Source: Avibacterium gallinarum
GTDB taxonomy: Bacteria; Pseudomonadota; Gammaproteobacteria; Enterobacterales; Pasteurellaceae
DNA: 64,000 bases
NCBI RefSeq assembly: GCF_002921135.1
Contig: NZ_PQVJ01000019.1
Location: forward strand, 93,637-157,636
Direction: 5' to 3'
Positions 17,807 to 28,000 of this stretch are shown piece after piece. How positions within the stretch are numbered: the stretch's first letter is position 1; each line of letters starts with the position of its first letter. The notes beneath the pieces were generated by a model. It had not been told where the DNA came from. It did not search any database and saw nothing but the letters and a program-made list of their open reading frames with translations. The translations under genes were made by a program, and so were the position numbers.

Positions 17807-17838
17807 AAAAGCCTTATTCTGTAAGGCTTTTCTTTTTT
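17807..17838 (+). terminator. terminator of the BON-LysM gene
   Basis: A ten-base-pair stem AAAAGCCTTA/TAAGGCTTTT around a five-base loop, followed by CTTTTTT. Confidence 0.92.
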
Positions 17839-17987
17839 AGCGTAAAAAATAGCCAGTTGTGGTTTTTTATTTCTCAATATCTCGACGGGCGAGCGTTGTA
17901 TCGCTATAATTTGGTGTCTTTTTAACTTTTTACTAACGTGTTCGGTGTTAGTGTTCGCCGAGTGCAAATTCATTTTGAGGTAACATA

Positions 17988-19286
17988 ATGTCATTTAATA
18001 TTGAAACAACTCAAGGTCTTGAGCGTCGTGTAACTATCACCGTTCCTGCTGAAACCGTAGATCAAGCGGTGCGTGAAGAATTAAAACGTGTCGCAAAAAA
18101 TGCACGCGTAGATGGTTTCCGTAAAGGTAAAGTTCCACCACATATTATTGAAAAACGTTTTGGTGCATCTGTGCGTCAAGATGTGTTAGGTGATTTATTA
18201 CAAAAACACTTCTTCAACGTGCTTGTAGATAGCAAAGTGAATCTTGCTGGTCGTCCAAGTTTCAATGTTGAACAGTTTGAAGCAGGTAAAGATCTTGTTT
18301 TCACTGCCACCTTTGAAGTGTATCCAGAAGTAGAATTAAAAGGTTTAGATCAAATTAAAGTAGAAAAACCTGTTGTTGAAATCAGCGAAGCAGACATTGA
18401 TAAAATGGTTGATGTGTTACGCAAACAGCAAGCAACTTGGGAAGAAACTCAAGAGCCAGCAAAAGCCGATGATCGTGTAACCATTGATTTCGTTGGCACT
18501 GTTGATGGCGAAGAATTTGAAGGCGGAAAAGCAACAGACTTCGTATTAGCAATGGGCCAAGGCAGAATGATCCCTGGTTTTGAAGAAGGTATCATTGGCC
18601 ACAAAGCTGGTGATCAATTTGATATTGATGTCACTTTCCCTGAAGAATATCACGCAGAAAACTTAAAAGGTAAAGCAGCGAAATTCGCTATTACCTTGAA
18701 AAAAGTAGAAGTGATGGTATTGCCTGAATTAACAGACGAATTCGTAGCAAAATTCGGCCCGAACACTAAAACTGTGGCAGATTTACGCGCAGAAATCGCG
18801 AAAAATATGCAACGTGAATTGAAAAATGCGTTAACTGCACGCGTTAAAAATCAAGTTATCGAAGGGTTAATTGAACAAAATCCAATTGATGTACCAGCTG
18901 CAGCCGTTGAACAAGAAATTGAAGTGCTACGCCAACAAGCAGTGCAACGTTTTGGTGGCAATGCACAACAAGCGGCACAATTACCACGCGAATTATTTGA
19001 AGAGCAAGCAAAGCGCCGCGTTCAAGTTGGCTTATTGCTTTCTGAAGTGATCGCATCAAATGAATTAAAAGCGGACGAAGCACGCGCTGACGCAATGATT
19101 CAAGATATTGCTTCTGCTTACGAACAACCAGCAGAAGTAGTGGAATACTACAAAAACAACAAAGAATTAATGAACAATATTCGTAACGTTGTTTTAGAAG
19201 ATCAAGCCATTGATGCCGTGTTAGCGAAAGCACAGGTAACTGAAAAACCAGCATCATTTGATGAAGTAATGAATCCACAAGCATAA
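17988..19286 (+). CDS. tig: trigger factor, ribosome-associated chaperone
   Basis: A 432-residue protein of normal length. The N-terminal ribosome-binding domain holds the signature G-F-R-K-G-K-V-P near residues 43-50. The middle FKBP-type prolyl isomerase domain covers about 150-245 ([26 protein letters not shown]). The C-terminal helical arms form the chaperone cradle. It meets nascent chains at the ribosome exit tunnel. A TATAAT box at 17905-17910 and a small dyad CTAAC/GTTAG at 17933-17951 lie in the leader. tig-clpP-clpX is the usual gammaproteobacterial order. Confidence 0.98.
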   Translation: MSFNIETTQGLERRVTITVPAETVDQAVREELKRVAKNARVDGFRKGKVPPHIIEKRFGASVRQDVLGDLLQKHFFNVLVDSKVNLAGRPSFNVEQFEAGKDLVFTATFEVYPEVELKGLDQIKVEKPVVEISEADIDKMVDVLRKQQATWEETQEPAKADDRVTIDFVGTVDGEEFEGGKATDFVLAMGQGRMIPGFEEGIIGHKAGDQFDIDVTFPEEYHAENLKGKAAKFAITLKKVEVMVLPELTDEFVAKFGPNTKTVADLRAEIAKNMQRELKNALTARVKNQVIEGLIEQNPIDVPAAAVEQEIEVLRQQAVQRFGGNAQQAAQLPRELFEEQAKRRVQVGLLLSEVIASNELKADEARADAMIQDIASAYEQPAEVVEYYKNNKELMNNIRNVVLEDQAIDAVLAKAQVTEKPASFDEVMNPQA

Positions 19287-19308
19287 TTTGCTGTAACTTA
19301 TTGATTTC

Positions 19309-19347
19309 AAAGTGCGGTCGTTTTTTTCACAAAAATGACCGCACTTT
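19309..19347 (+). terminator. uptake-signal dyad between tig and clpP
   Basis: AAAGTGCGGTC at 19309-19319 and GACCGCACTTT at 19337-19347 form an 11-bp stem followed by TGTTATAT. It probably ends most tig transcripts and separates them from clpPX. Confidence 0.8.
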
Positions 19348-19456
19348 TGTTATATAATTCACCCTTCAAGTGGCTTGAACTTAACTCAGTGTAAAGCAAT
19401 GGTTTAAATTCAATTTACTATAATTTTTATAACCCTTTGATAGAAAAGGAAAACCA

Positions 19457-20059
19457 ATGGAGAATACAATGGCTTTAATTCCTATGGTGGTTGAACAAAC
19501 CGCGCGTGGCGAACGTTCTTACGATATTTATTCACGTTTATTAAAAGAGCGTATTATTTTTCTAAGCGGTCAAGTTGAGGACAATATGGCGAATTTAATC
19601 GTGGCTCAACTGCTGTTTTTAGAATCAGAAAATCCAGATAAAGATATTAGCCTGTATATTAATTCACCGGGCGGTGTAGTAACGGCAGGAATGGCAATTT
19701 ATGACACAATGCAATTCATCAAACCTGATGTGCGTACCCTATGTATTGGGCAAGCCTGCTCAATGGGCGCATTTTTGTTAGCGGGCGGTGCACCAGGTAA
19801 ACGTGCAGCATTGCCAAATGCACGCGTGATGATTCACCAACCGTTAGGTGGCTATCGCGGACAAGCTTCGGATATTCAAATCCACGCACAAGAAATCTTG
19901 AAAATTAAGCATACTTTAAATGAAAGATTAGCGTTTCACACAGGACAGCCTTTTGAAAAAGTGGAACAAGATACCGACCGCGATAATTTTATGGCCGCCG
20001 AAGAAGCGAAATTATACGGTTTAATTGATGAAGTATTAGTGAAAAGAGAAACGGAATAA
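19457..20059 (+). CDS. clpP: ATP-dependent Clp protease proteolytic subunit
   Basis: A 200-residue serine protease subunit that forms the double-heptamer chamber working with ClpX or ClpA. The catalytic serine is in G-Q-A-C-S-M-G-A (Ser102) and the histidine in [10 protein letters not shown] (His127). The ATG at 19457 has AAGGAAAA upstream; an internal ATG at 19469 is a possible alternative and fits the usual short propeptide. It lies three bases before clpX, so the two are co-transcribed and probably translationally linked. Confidence 0.98.
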   Translation: MENTMALIPMVVEQTARGERSYDIYSRLLKERIIFLSGQVEDNMANLIVAQLLFLESENPDKDISLYINSPGGVVTAGMAIYDTMQFIKPDVRTLCIGQACSMGAFLLAGGAPGKRAALPNARVMIHQPLGGYRGQASDIQIHAQEILKIKHTLNERLAFHTGQPFEKVEQDTDRDNFMAAEEAKLYGLIDEVLVKRETE

Positions 20060-20062
20060 GTT

Positions 20063-21295
20063 ATGACAACAGAACAACAGCTCCATTGCTCAATGTGCGG
20101 CAAGGAGCGCAGTGAAGTGCAAAAATTGATCGCAGGTGAAGACGGCGCGATTTGTAACGAATGTATTGAGCTTTGCCATAATTTGCTGGTTGATGCTGAA
20201 AAGCAAGAGCAAGCGGAAGCAAATCAAACCACAGAATTACCAACCCCACACCAAATTCGCGCCCATTTAGATGATTATGTTATCGGGCAAGATTATGCCA
20301 AAAAAGTGCTAGCGGTAGCGGTATATAATCACTACAAACGCCAGCAAGTAGGGTATAAATCAGATGACGTGGAATTAGGTAAAAGTAACATTTTGCTAAT
20401 TGGCCCAACAGGAAGCGGAAAAACCTTGCTCGCGGAAACCTTAGCAAGAACCTTAAATGTGCCTTTCGCAATGGCAGATGCCACCACGCTAACCGAAGCA
20501 GGTTATGTGGGGGAAGATGTGGAAAACGTGCTGCAAAAATTATTGCAAAATTGTGATTATGACATCGAAAAAGCAGAAAAAGGCATTATTTACATTGATG
20601 AGATTGATAAAATCACGCGTAAATCTGAAAACGCCTCAATCACTCGTGATGTATCAGGGGAAGGCGTGCAACAAGCCTTGCTGAAATTAATTGAAGGCAC
20701 AATTTCGTCTATTCCACCACAAGGCGGACGCAAACATCCACAGCAAGAAATGTTACGCCTTGATACGTCTAAGATCTTGTTTATTTGTGGTGGCGCGTTT
20801 GCAGGCTTAGAAAAAATTGTAGAAAAACGTGTTCACGTTGGCAGTGGTATCGGTTTTGGCGCGGAAGTAAAAGGGCAGAACGATAAAGCCACGCTGACCG
20901 AATTATTCACTCAAGTTGAGCCAGACGATTTAATGAAATTTGGCTTAATTCCAGAGTTTATCGGACGTTTACCTGTGATCGCACCCCTTGCAGAATTAGA
21001 TGAAGAAGCCCTTATTCAAATTCTTACCGAGCCGAAAAACGCACTTACTAAGCAATATCAAGCCTTGTTTGGGTTTGAAAATGTTACCCTTGAATTTACT
21101 CGCGAAGCCTTAGTGGCAATGGCGAAGAAAGCGTTAGAGCGTAAAACTGGCGCACGCGGCTTGCGTTCTATCGTAGAAGGCTTGCTGCTTGACACAATGT
21201 ATGACTTGCCATCAATCGAAAATCTTGAAAAAGTGATTATTGATGAAAATACCGTTGTGGATAATGAACCGCCGAAAATGATTTACAAATCTTAA
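20063..21295 (+). CDS. clpX: ATP-dependent Clp protease ATP-binding subunit
   Basis: A 410-residue AAA+ unfoldase. The N-terminal zinc-binding domain has C9-x2-C12 and C31-x2-C34, which bind adaptors and substrates. Walker A is G-P-T-G-S-G-K-T near residues 114-121 and Walker B is I-I-Y-I-D-E-I-D-K. The ClpP-docking loop region and the pore motif G-Y-V-G-E-D lie in the expected order. It unfolds tagged proteins and feeds them to ClpP. The gap to clpP is three bases. The gene ends at a strong bidirectional uptake-signal dyad shared with rluC. Confidence 0.98.
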   Translation: MTTEQQLHCSMCGKERSEVQKLIAGEDGAICNECIELCHNLLVDAEKQEQAEANQTTELPTPHQIRAHLDDYVIGQDYAKKVLAVAVYNHYKRQQVGYKSDDVELGKSNILLIGPTGSGKTLLAETLARTLNVPFAMADATTLTEAGYVGEDVENVLQKLLQNCDYDIEKAEKGIIYIDEIDKITRKSENASITRDVSGEGVQQALLKLIEGTISSIPPQGGRKHPQQEMLRLDTSKILFICGGAFAGLEKIVEKRVHVGSGIGFGAEVKGQNDKATLTELFTQVEPDDLMKFGLIPEFIGRLPVIAPLAELDEEALIQILTEPKNALTKQYQALFGFENVTLEFTREALVAMAKKALERKTGARGLRSIVEGLLLDTMYDLPSIENLEKVIIDENTVVDNEPPKMIYKS

Positions 21296-21319
21296 GGCAA
21301 AAGGCTTAAATGCGTCTAA

Positions 21320-21363
21320 AATAAGTGCGGTGGAAATTTTTCAATTTTTCCACCGCACTTATT
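21320..21363. terminator. bidirectional uptake-signal dyad between clpX and rluC
   Basis: A 17-bp perfect stem (21320-21336 with 21347-21363) includes both full uptake signals and the flanking GGAAA/TTTCC. T-rich tails occur on both strands, fitting termination of the converging clpX and rluC transcripts. Confidence 0.93.
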
Positions 21364-21365
21364 TT

Positions 21366-22352
21366 TTAGCTAAATTTTTGTTGGCGTAAGCGTTTTAAAA
21401 TCTCTTTGAGCTTACTTTCAAGTGGCGCAGTGAATGTTAAGGTTTCCTGCGTTTTCGGGTGTTCAAGGCGAATGGCATAAGCGTGCAAAAACAACCGATC
21501 TAAACCTAATTCCGTCATTTTGCTATCAAACTGTTTATCGCCATATTTGCTGTCTAAGGCGATAGGGTGGCCTGCGTATTGTGTATGTACGCGAATTTGG
21601 TGAGTTCGCCCAGTAACAGGGGACGCTTTTACCAAGGTAGCATTGTCATAGCGTTCTTCAATGCTAAATAAGGTTTCTGACGGTTTGCCTTGCTCGCTTA
21701 CGCACACAATCCGCTCTCCGCCAGCTAATTCATTTTTCAGCAAGGGCGCTTTGATCGCTTTGCAGTGAGATTGCCATTGCCCACGCACTAAGGCGAGATA
21801 ATCTTTGCGTACTGTTTTATTACGCAGTTGCTCGTGCAAATGACGCAACGCCGAGCGTTTTTTCGCCACTAATAAAATGCCTGAAGTATCCCGATCTAAA
21901 CGATGAACTAACTCTAAAAAACGTGCTTCAGGACGCAATGCTCTTAAGGCTTCAATCACGCCAAAATCTAATCCACTGCCACCGTGTACCGCAATGCCCG
22001 AAGGCTTATTGAGTACCAATAAGGCATCATCTTCAAAAATAATTTGCTGTTCTAATTGCGCAACTTTGTTGAGCTTTTTCGATACTGGCGCTTGCGTTTT
22101 CTCACTCACACGCACAGGCGGCACGCGCACTACATCACCGCTTTGTAGTTTATATTCTGGCTTAATTCGTCCTTTATTGACCCGCACTTCGCCCTTGCGC
22201 AAAATGCGATAGATTAAACTTTTCGGCACGCCTTTGAGCTTATTTAACAAATAGTTATCAATGCGTTGCCCCGCTTCATCTTCGCTAATCTGCAACATTT
22301 TTACGCTAGGATTTACAATTTTTTCATCAGTTTTTTTCGACATTGGTTTCAT
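21366..22352 (-). CDS. rluC: 23S rRNA pseudouridine synthase C (955/2504/2580)
   Basis: A protein of 328 residues from the ATG at 22352, which has AAAGGA upstream; the frame is open to 22388 but without a ribosome site. An N-terminal S4-like RNA-binding domain (R-I-D-N-Y-L-L-N-K-L-K-G-V-P-K-S-L-I-Y) is followed by the RluA-type catalytic domain. The catalytic aspartate is in H-R-L-D-R-D-T-S-G-I-L-L. Later come T-G-R-T-H-Q-I-R-V-H and the terminal basic helix. It makes three pseudouridines in 23S rRNA. It is divergent from rne, as in E. coli, which supports RluC over RluD. Confidence 0.95.
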   Translation of the reverse strand: MKPMSKKTDEKIVNPSVKMLQISEDEAGQRIDNYLLNKLKGVPKSLIYRILRKGEVRVNKGRIKPEYKLQSGDVVRVPPVRVSEKTQAPVSKKLNKVAQLEQQIIFEDDALLVLNKPSGIAVHGGSGLDFGVIEALRALRPEARFLELVHRLDRDTSGILLVAKKRSALRHLHEQLRNKTVRKDYLALVRGQWQSHCKAIKAPLLKNELAGGERIVCVSEQGKPSETLFSIEERYDNATLVKASPVTGRTHQIRVHTQYAGHPIALDSKYGDKQFDSKMTELGLDRLFLHAYAIRLEHPKTQETLTFTAPLESKLKEILKRLRQQKFS

Positions 22353-22783
22353 TTTATCCTTTGCAAAATTGGGCGGATTATAGCACAAATGAGCGGATTT
22401 ACCTTGCTAAAAAATCCCTATCGTTAGATAATAGAGCGAATTTTTGCCAGCTTACTGGGAAAAATGAAATAAACGCAAAGACAACGCCGCAAACGGCATA
22501 AGACGTTGTTTTATAAAATAAATTTTGTCCAAATTAATTTTGTTACTGCGATAACAGAATAAAAAACAGACAATAAGTGTGATAAAAATCACCCACGCTT
22601 GCAAAATAATTATTTCAGTCATTTTGTTTGTATCGAAAATTGTTCTTCGATAACGCAATCAATGCACCCAGCAACTGACAGTCGAGAGAATGACATTTTG
22701 CGACAGACACGAGGTCGATTGCGAAGCCAAAGTGCGGTGGTTTTTTATGACAAATTTAAGATGAAAATATAAGAGAAAATCGA
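22353..22783 (+). promoter_or_regulatory. rne/rluC divergent promoter region and structured rne leader
   Basis: About 430 bp without a convincing gene. A small minus-strand frame at 22452-22658 lacks support. The part before rne can fold: TATCGAA/TTCGATA makes a hairpin at about 22632-22653, and GCAATC/GATTGC near 22660-22723 could close a longer stem. In E. coli the long rne leader mediates autoregulation by RNase E cleavage. A similar role here is inferred from position and structure. One uptake signal lies at 22729-22738. Confidence 0.5.
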
Positions 22784-25624
22784 ATGAAAAGAATGTTAAT
22801 CAACGCAACCCAAAAAGAAGAGTTGCGTGTTGCCCTCGTTGATGGGCAACGTTTGTTCGACTTGGACATTGAAAGTCCAGGCCACGAACAAAAAAAGGCC
22901 AATATTTATAAAGGCCGCATCACCCGTGTTGAACCTAGCCTTGAAGCCGCATTTGTTGATTACGGTGCGGAACGCCATGGTTTCCTTCCTTTAAAAGAAA
23001 TTGCTCGTGAATACTTCCCTGCGGATTATGTGTATCAAGGTCGCCCAAATATTCGTGATATTTTGCACGAAGGGCAAGAAGTTATCGTTCAAGTAAACAA
23101 AGAAGAACGTGGCAACAAAGGGGCGGCGCTCACCACTTTCGTTTCCTTAGCAGGTAGCTATTTGGTGATTATGCCAAATAATCCAAGAGCTGGCGGAATT
23201 TCTCGCCGCATTGAAGGGGAAGAACGTTTAGAATTAAAAGAAGCCTTAAGCTCGCTTGATGTGCCAGAAGGTGTGGGGTTAATCGTGCGTACCGCCGGCG
23301 TGGGCAAATCCCCAGAAGAATTACAATGGGATTTAAAAGTCCTATTACACCATTGGGAAGCCATTAAACAAGCCTCTGAAAGCCGTCCCGCGCCATTTTT
23401 AATTCACCAAGAAAGTGATGTGATTGTCCGCGCGATTCGTGATTACTTACGCCGTGATATTGGCGAAATTTTGATTGATAATCAGAAGGTTTATGAAAAA
23501 GCCAAAGCACACATTAAATTAGTGCGTCCTGATTTCATTAATCGCGTTAAACTCTATCAAGGCGAAGTGCCATTATTCAGCCATTATCAAATTGAATCGC
23601 AAATTGAATCAGCGTTCCAACGTGAAGTGCGTTTACCGTCTGGCGGCTCAATTGTGATTGATGTGACTGAAGCGCTCACCGCTATTGATATTAACTCGGC
23701 ACGCTCAACCCGTGGCGGCGACATTGAAGAAACCGCGCTCAACACTAACCTTGAAGCGGCTGATGAAATCGCGCGTCAGTTACGCTTGCGTGATTTAGGT
23801 GGCTTAATTGTTATCGACTTCATTGATATGACCCCAATTCGTCATCAACGTGAAGTGGAAAATCGTATGCGTGATGCGGTGCGTCAAGATCGTGCGCGTA
23901 TTCAAATTAGCCGTATTTCTCGTTTTGGCTTATTAGAAATGAGCCGTCAGCGTTTAAGCCCGTCTTTAGGGGAATCTTCCCATCACGTTTGCCCGCGCTG
24001 TCAAGGCACAGGGAAAATTCGTGATAACGAATCACTCTCTCTGTCTATTTTACGTTTATTGGAAGAAGAAGCGATCAAAGAAAACACCAAACAGGTTCAC
24101 ACTATTGTGCCGGTGCAAATTGCTTCTTACCTGCTTAATGAAAAACGTAAAGCCATTAGCAGCATTGAAAGACGCCATAACGTAGATATTGTGGTTGCCC
24201 CAAATGAGGCAATGGAAACACCGCATTTCAGCGTATTCCGTGTGCGCGAGGGTGAAGATGTTCACGAGTTAAGTTATAACTTAGCCAAATTACATCAAGA
24301 TCAAGATGATAATTTTGCCGCAGAAGAATCTTTGGTTACGCGCAATATTGAAACCGCGGCAGTAACTACTGAAAGCGTGCTAGAAAATGCAGCGGTATCT
24401 TTAGCGATTGAAACGCCAGCGCCAATGCCTGTGGCGAAGAAGGAAAATAAACCTTCATTAATTTCGCGTATTTTAGCGAAAATTAAATCGCTCTTTGTGG
24501 AAGAAAAAGAAACAAAGAAAACGCCAAATCGTTCTAATAAAAACAACCGCCGCCGCAATCAAGAACGCCGCAACACGCGCCGTAATCGTAATGAAAATGG
24601 GCGTAATGTGGAAGATAAGCGTCAAGAGAAAGTGGTGGAACAAGAAACACGTTCGTCCCGTAAGGCAAAAAAAGCACAAGCTGATGAAAACCAGCAAAAT
24701 CATCTTGTTGAAACTAAGGTGATTGAAGAAGTGATTGAGCAAGCGCAACCACGCCGCCAACGCCGTGATTTACGCAAAAAGGTGCGTGTTGCCGAAGTGC
24801 AAGAACCTGTTGCACCAACAACAGAAACAGCAGAAGTGGTGGAAACGCGCCAAGTTGCAGCATTACCTGTTCAAAAAGACGCTGTTGAAGTCAATGCAGT
24901 AGAAAATGTGGTAACGCCAGCACTTGAAATTGAGGAAAATACAGAGAGCGGTGAAAAACGTCGCGATAATCGTCGCCGTTTACCACGTCATTTACGCGTG
25001 AATAATCCTCGCCGTCGCCGTCAATCGCAAGGCGAAGAAAAATCACCAATGCCATTATTTGCCGCCGTAGCATCACCAGAATTAGCCAGTGGTAAAGTGT
25101 GGATTGATAGCAATGTATTTACCAATAATAAAGGCAATGCGTTTTTATCCGTAGATGAATTGCTTGAGCAACAAAATAATCAATCAGAAGCTGCAGTGGT
25201 AACGCCGGCGACGAAATTGATTGTGCAAAACAGTGCTGATGAACCTAAACCATTAGCGGGATTTATTACCCAGCCTGCGAATGAATCGGTGGAGAAGAAA
25301 GTTCAGGCTTCTTTACAGCGTTTAAATTCAGTGAGTGCAGAGCCTGCGGCTAATGCAGTGGAAGAGTTTTCTCAACCAGCAAAAATTGAGGAAAAAACCG
25401 ACCGCACTTATGAATTTACAGGGCGTTTAGGTACGGTATCCGCCGTGGAGCATACCAAAGCGCAAATGACCTTGGCGAAAGCGATTGAAAGTGAAAATAC
25501 GGCTTATCCAATCGTGCAATGGAAAGAGTCGCGCTATTATTTTTATGGGCGTGGTTCGGCTGGTCATCATAGTGCGATTAGCCACGTTTATTCCGAGCCA
25601 ACCAAAGCGGTAGCCGAAGAATAA
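22784..25624 (+). CDS. rne: ribonuclease E
   Basis: A 946-residue endoribonuclease. The N-terminal catalytic half (about 1-520) has the S1 domain ([12 protein letters not shown]), the 5-prime sensor region, and the DNase I-like active site around [13 protein letters not shown] and I-V-I-D-F-I-D-M near 295-350. The zinc-link C-P-R-C near 404-407 joins dimers. The C-terminal half is arginine- and glutamate-rich low-complexity sequence ([10 protein letters not shown]) that would bind RNA and scaffold a degradosome. The final block ([19 protein letters not shown]) is conserved-looking. One uptake signal falls within the tail coding sequence at about 25399. It acts at the inner membrane in RNA decay and rRNA processing. 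Confidence 0.97.
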   Translation: MKRMLINATQKEELRVALVDGQRLFDLDIESPGHEQKKANIYKGRITRVEPSLEAAFVDYGAERHGFLPLKEIAREYFPADYVYQGRPNIRDILHEGQEVIVQVNKEERGNKGAALTTFVSLAGSYLVIMPNNPRAGGISRRIEGEERLELKEALSSLDVPEGVGLIVRTAGVGKSPEELQWDLKVLLHHWEAIKQASESRPAPFLIHQESDVIVRAIRDYLRRDIGEILIDNQKVYEKAKAHIKLVRPDFINRVKLYQGEVPLFSHYQIESQIESAFQREVRLPSGGSIVIDVTEALTAIDINSARSTRGGDIEETALNTNLEAADEIARQLRLRDLGGLIVIDFIDMTPIRHQREVENRMRDAVRQDRARIQISRISRFGLLEMSRQRLSPSLGESSHHVCPRCQGTGKIRDNESLSLSILRLLEEEAIKENTKQVHTIVPVQIASYLLNEKRKAISSIERRHNVDIVVAPNEAMETPHFSVFRVREGEDVHELSYNLAKLHQDQDDNFAAEESLVTRNIETAAVTTESVLENAAVSLAIETPAPMPVAKKENKPSLISRILAKIKSLFVEEKETKKTPNRSNKNNRRRNQERRNTRRNRNENGRNVEDKRQEKVVEQETRSSRKAKKAQADENQQNHLVETKVIEEVIEQAQPRRQRRDLRKKVRVAEVQEPVAPTTETAEVVETRQVAALPVQKDAVEVNAVENVVTPALEIEENTESGEKRRDNRRRLPRHLRVNNPRRRRQSQGEEKSPMPLFAAVASPELASGKVWIDSNVFTNNKGNAFLSVDELLEQQNNQSEAAVVTPATKLIVQNSADEPKPLAGFITQPANESVEKKVQASLQRLNSVSAEPAANAVEEFSQPAKIEEKTDRTYEFTGRLGTVSAVEHTKAQMTLAKAIESENTAYPIVQWKESRYYFYGRGSAGHHSAISHVYSEPTKAVAEE

Positions 25625-25643
25625 TCGCTTTCCTGATTGAATT

Positions 25644-25680
25644 AAAACCGAGCATTAATATTCTTAATGCTCGGTTTTTT
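25644..25680 (+). terminator. rne terminator
   Basis: A 15-bp stem AAAACCGAGCATTAA/TTAATGCTCGGTTTT (25644-25658 and 25664-25678) with five-base loop and T6 tail. Confidence 0.95.
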
Positions 25681-25788
25681 GTTTAAGCCCTAATCAAGTT
25701 GCTGTAAAAAAAAGCAATCAATTTAATTTTTATTTTCTTGCTTGACTTGGTATAGCAAAATTCGTATTATTCACCTCGCTTAAATCAC

Positions 25789-25878
25789 GGAGGAATGGTC
25801 GAGTGGTTGAAGGCACCGGTCTTGAAAACCGGCGAGGGTTTACGCCCTCCGTGAGTTCGAATCTCACTTCCTCCGCCA
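25789..25878 (+). tRNA. tRNA-Ser(UGA)
   Basis: A 90-base class II tRNA. The acceptor stem GGAGGAA pairs with TTCCTCC before discriminator G, and CCA is encoded at 25876-25878. The anticodon arm CCGGT-CTTGAAA-ACCGG places anticodon TGA at 25823-25825. The long variable arm (CGAGGGTTTACGCCCTC) is typical of serine tRNA. The T arm is GTGAG-TTCGAAT-CTCAC. It is a single gene with its own terminator. No attachment-site duplication or integrase was seen nearby. Confidence 0.98.
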
Positions 25879-25891
25879 TCAAATTCTTGAG

Positions 25892-25919
25892 AAAGCCCTC
25901 CTTAATAAGAGGGCTTTTT
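25892..25919 (+). terminator. tRNA-Ser terminator
   Basis: AAAGCCCTC/GAGGGCTTT stem with eight-base loop and T tail, 14 bases after the tRNA. Confidence 0.93.
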
Positions 25920-26175
25920 CTTTATCTAAAATTTTATTTGTTATTTTCTGTTCAGGGTTATTACGAAATTCTTTTCATTTTGTCATCTCCCGTTTTTCCT
26001 GAATAAAAATCTTTAAACCACTTTAAAATACAGTGATGAAAGGCATTGTGAAAATTGTTCTTACCTAATCGCAGTGTGGAATTCATTGTGCTGTTTTAGG
26101 AAAATGCCAGCATCGCTTACGTGATCAAGCTTGCTTTGGGGCGTTAATAATGGAACGAAAGAAAGGAAAAGCATT
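25920..26175. other. gene-free stretch after tRNA-Ser
   Basis: About 255 bp between the tRNA terminator and the small TTG-initiated frame. No further RNA gene, repeat or coding region was recognised. It presumably holds the promoter of the small frame. Confidence 0.5.
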
Positions 26176-26325
26176 TTGTTTAAGCACAATATTCAAATCA
26201 AATTGGTTGGTAAGATCAGTAATAACACAGCAAATCAGGTGGCAAAACTGTTTGCTGTTGCGGCGTTGATTATCGCGTTCGCTGTGTTGTTGGGAATAGG
26301 GGCGACATTGTTCAGTTATTTTTAG
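26176..26325 (+). CDS. small hypothetical membrane protein
   Basis: A 49-residue frame from a TTG at 26176, preceded by AAAGGAAAA about eight bases upstream. The same frame could begin at an ATG at 26131, giving 64 residues, but that start has no clear ribosome site. A polar N-terminal half (K-H-N-I-Q-I-K-L-V-G-K-I-S-N-N-T-A-N-Q) precedes one strongly hydrophobic segment of about 22 residues (F-A-V-A-A-L-I-I-A-F-A-V-L-L-G-I) running almost to the C-terminus. I do not recognise the family. The hydrophobic helix, ribosome site and following terminator make it a plausible small inner-membrane protein, but it is unproven. Confidence 0.5.
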   Translation: MFKHNIQIKLVGKISNNTANQVAKLFAVAALIIAFAVLLGIGATLFSYF

Positions 26326-26353
26326 TCAGTCAATGTTTTCATTCGGCAAAAAA

Positions 26354-26393
26354 TAAGTGCGGTGGAAAATTTGGAAATTTTTCACCGCACTTA
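26354..26393. terminator. uptake-signal dyad shared by the small gene and aspA
   Basis: TAAGTGCGGTG (26354-26364) pairs with CACCGCACTTA (26383-26393), with extra A/T pairing inside. It lies between two converging genes and can serve both. Confidence 0.88.
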
Positions 26394-26413
26394 ATTATTT
26401 TTGTTAAATGTAA

Positions 26414-27841
26414 TTATTCTTCTTCAATAAAGCGAGTGGCTTTGTAACGCGGATTCATCAGATTTTCTAAAGAGAGAATATCGTCAAGTTGCTCTTCTGT
26501 GAGTAAGCCACGTTCTAGTACCACTTCGCGCACGCTTCTTCCTGTTTCTGCACAAATCTTACCAACAATATCACCATTGTGGTGGCCGATAAACGGATTG
26601 AGATAAGTAACAATGCCGATAGAATTTAATACATAGTTACGGCACACGTCTGCGTTCACGGTGATGCCATTCACGCATTTATCACGCAAGTTCACACACG
26701 CATTGCTGAGAAGTGAAATGGATTCAAACATTGCTTGACCAATCACCGGTTCCATTACGTTGAGCTGTAATTGCCCAGCTTCTGCGGCGAAAGTCACGGT
26801 GGTGTCGTTACCGATCACTTTAAAGCACACTTGGTTCACCACTTCTGGCACAACTGGGTTTACTTTGGCTGGCATAATGGACGAACCTGCTTGTAATTCT
26901 GGCAAGTTGATTTCATTTAGCCCTGCTCTTGGGCCTGAAGATAAAAGACGTAAGTCATTACACACTTTGGATAATTTCACCGCAGTGCGTTTTAATGCAC
27001 TATGCACCATCACATAAGCGCCACAGTCGGAAGTGGCTTCGATTAAGTTTTCAGAAGGTACGCAAGGCAGTTGGCTGACTTCAGCAAGGTATTTCACCGC
27101 CAGTTCCGCATAGCCTTCAGGGGTGTTTAACCCCGTACCAATGGCGGTTGCGCCAAGATTGACTTCAAGCAGTAATTTTGCTGTGCGTTTTAGGTTACGC
27201 ACTTCTTCTTCCAATAACACGGAGAAAGCTTTAAATTCTTGCCCTACGGTCATTGGCACGGCATCTTGTAATTGGGTGCGTCCCATTTTTAGCACATCGG
27301 CAAACTCTTTGGCTTTGGCTTCAAAACCTTTTTGTAGATAACGGATATTTTTCAGCAAGTGCATAATGCTGTTATATACCGCAATGCGGAAGCCCGTTGG
27401 GTAGGCGTCATTGGTGGATTGGCTGGCATTAACGTGATCCATTGGATCGATAATGTCATATTCACCTTTTTTATGCCCGAGCAATTCCAACGCAAGGTTG
27501 GCGATCACTTCATTGGTGTTCATATTCACGGAAGTACCTGCACCGCCTTGATACACATCTGTTGGGAATTGATCCATACAGCGTCCATTTTCTAGCACTT
27601 CATCGCAGGCTTTGACAATGGCATTGGCAATTTTTTTCGGAATTGCCCCTAGCTCGCCATTGGCTAGCGCGGTGGCTTTTTTCACCATCACCATTCCGCG
27701 TACAAATTCTGGCACGTCAGAGATGGTATCATCTGAAATGTTGAAATTTTCCATTGCGCGCAATGTGTGAATGCCCCAATAGGCATCATTTGGCACTTCG
27801 CGTTCACCTAATAAATCCACTTCAATACGAGTATCTTTCAT
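26414..27841 (-). CDS. aspA: aspartate ammonia-lyase
   Basis: A protein of 475 residues from the ATG at 27841, which has AAGGAAAT upstream; the frame extends to 27886 without a ribosome site. It belongs to the fumarase/aspartase superfamily and carries the signature [11 protein letters not shown] near residues 320-330 on the catalytic loop. Other landmarks are [12 protein letters not shown] near 11-22 and [10 protein letters not shown] near 101-110. It deaminates aspartate to fumarate, feeding anaerobic fumarate respiration. A CRP-like site lies about 60-80 bp upstream, in line with E. coli aspA control. Confidence 0.97.
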   Translation of the reverse strand: MKDTRIEVDLLGEREVPNDAYWGIHTLRAMENFNISDDTISDVPEFVRGMVMVKKATALANGELGAIPKKIANAIVKACDEVLENGRCMDQFPTDVYQGGAGTSVNMNTNEVIANLALELLGHKKGEYDIIDPMDHVNASQSTNDAYPTGFRIAVYNSIMHLLKNIRYLQKGFEAKAKEFADVLKMGRTQLQDAVPMTVGQEFKAFSVLLEEEVRNLKRTAKLLLEVNLGATAIGTGLNTPEGYAELAVKYLAEVSQLPCVPSENLIEATSDCGAYVMVHSALKRTAVKLSKVCNDLRLLSSGPRAGLNEINLPELQAGSSIMPAKVNPVVPEVVNQVCFKVIGNDTTVTFAAEAGQLQLNVMEPVIGQAMFESISLLSNACVNLRDKCVNGITVNADVCRNYVLNSIGIVTYLNPFIGHHNGDIVGKICAETGRSVREVVLERGLLTEEQLDDILSLENLMNPRYKATRFIEEE

Positions 27842-27900
27842 AATAATTTCCTTATGCTCGGTTGTTCGTGAAATCATTATAGTCATTTCATTAGGCGAAA

Positions 27901-27922
27901 AAATTGAGCTAGATCACATTGC
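27901..27922 (-). promoter_or_regulatory. CRP-like binding site upstream of aspA
   Basis: AAATTGAGCTAGATCACATT has a perfect right half (TAGATCACATT) and a weak left half (TTGAG for TGTGA). It lies 60-80 bp upstream of the aspA start. E. coli aspA is CRP-activated; binding here is inferred. Confidence 0.55.
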
Positions 27923-28000
27923 GAAAAAGGGATCTAAGATATTAATTTATCGCTAGAATTAGATTTTTTTGTGCTTCAAGGCGGAAAGCATTTTATCGCC

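Noticed and set aside
18856..19284. A 142-codon minus-strand frame opposite the end of tig
   Set aside because: Antisense shadow rich in Leu and Gln caused by tig codon usage; tig itself is unmistakable.
19374..19400. CTTGAA before clpP as a sigma-32 promoter
   Set aside because: No CCCCAT-like element occurs 11-14 bp downstream.
22452..22658. A 68-codon minus-strand frame in the rne leader with a hydrophobic stretch
   Set aside because: It overlaps the expected rne leader structures, has no clear ribosome site and resembles nothing I know.
25789..26175. tRNA-Ser as an integration site for a mobile element
   Set aside because: No integrase, no repeated tRNA 3-prime end, and ordinary housekeeping genes follow.
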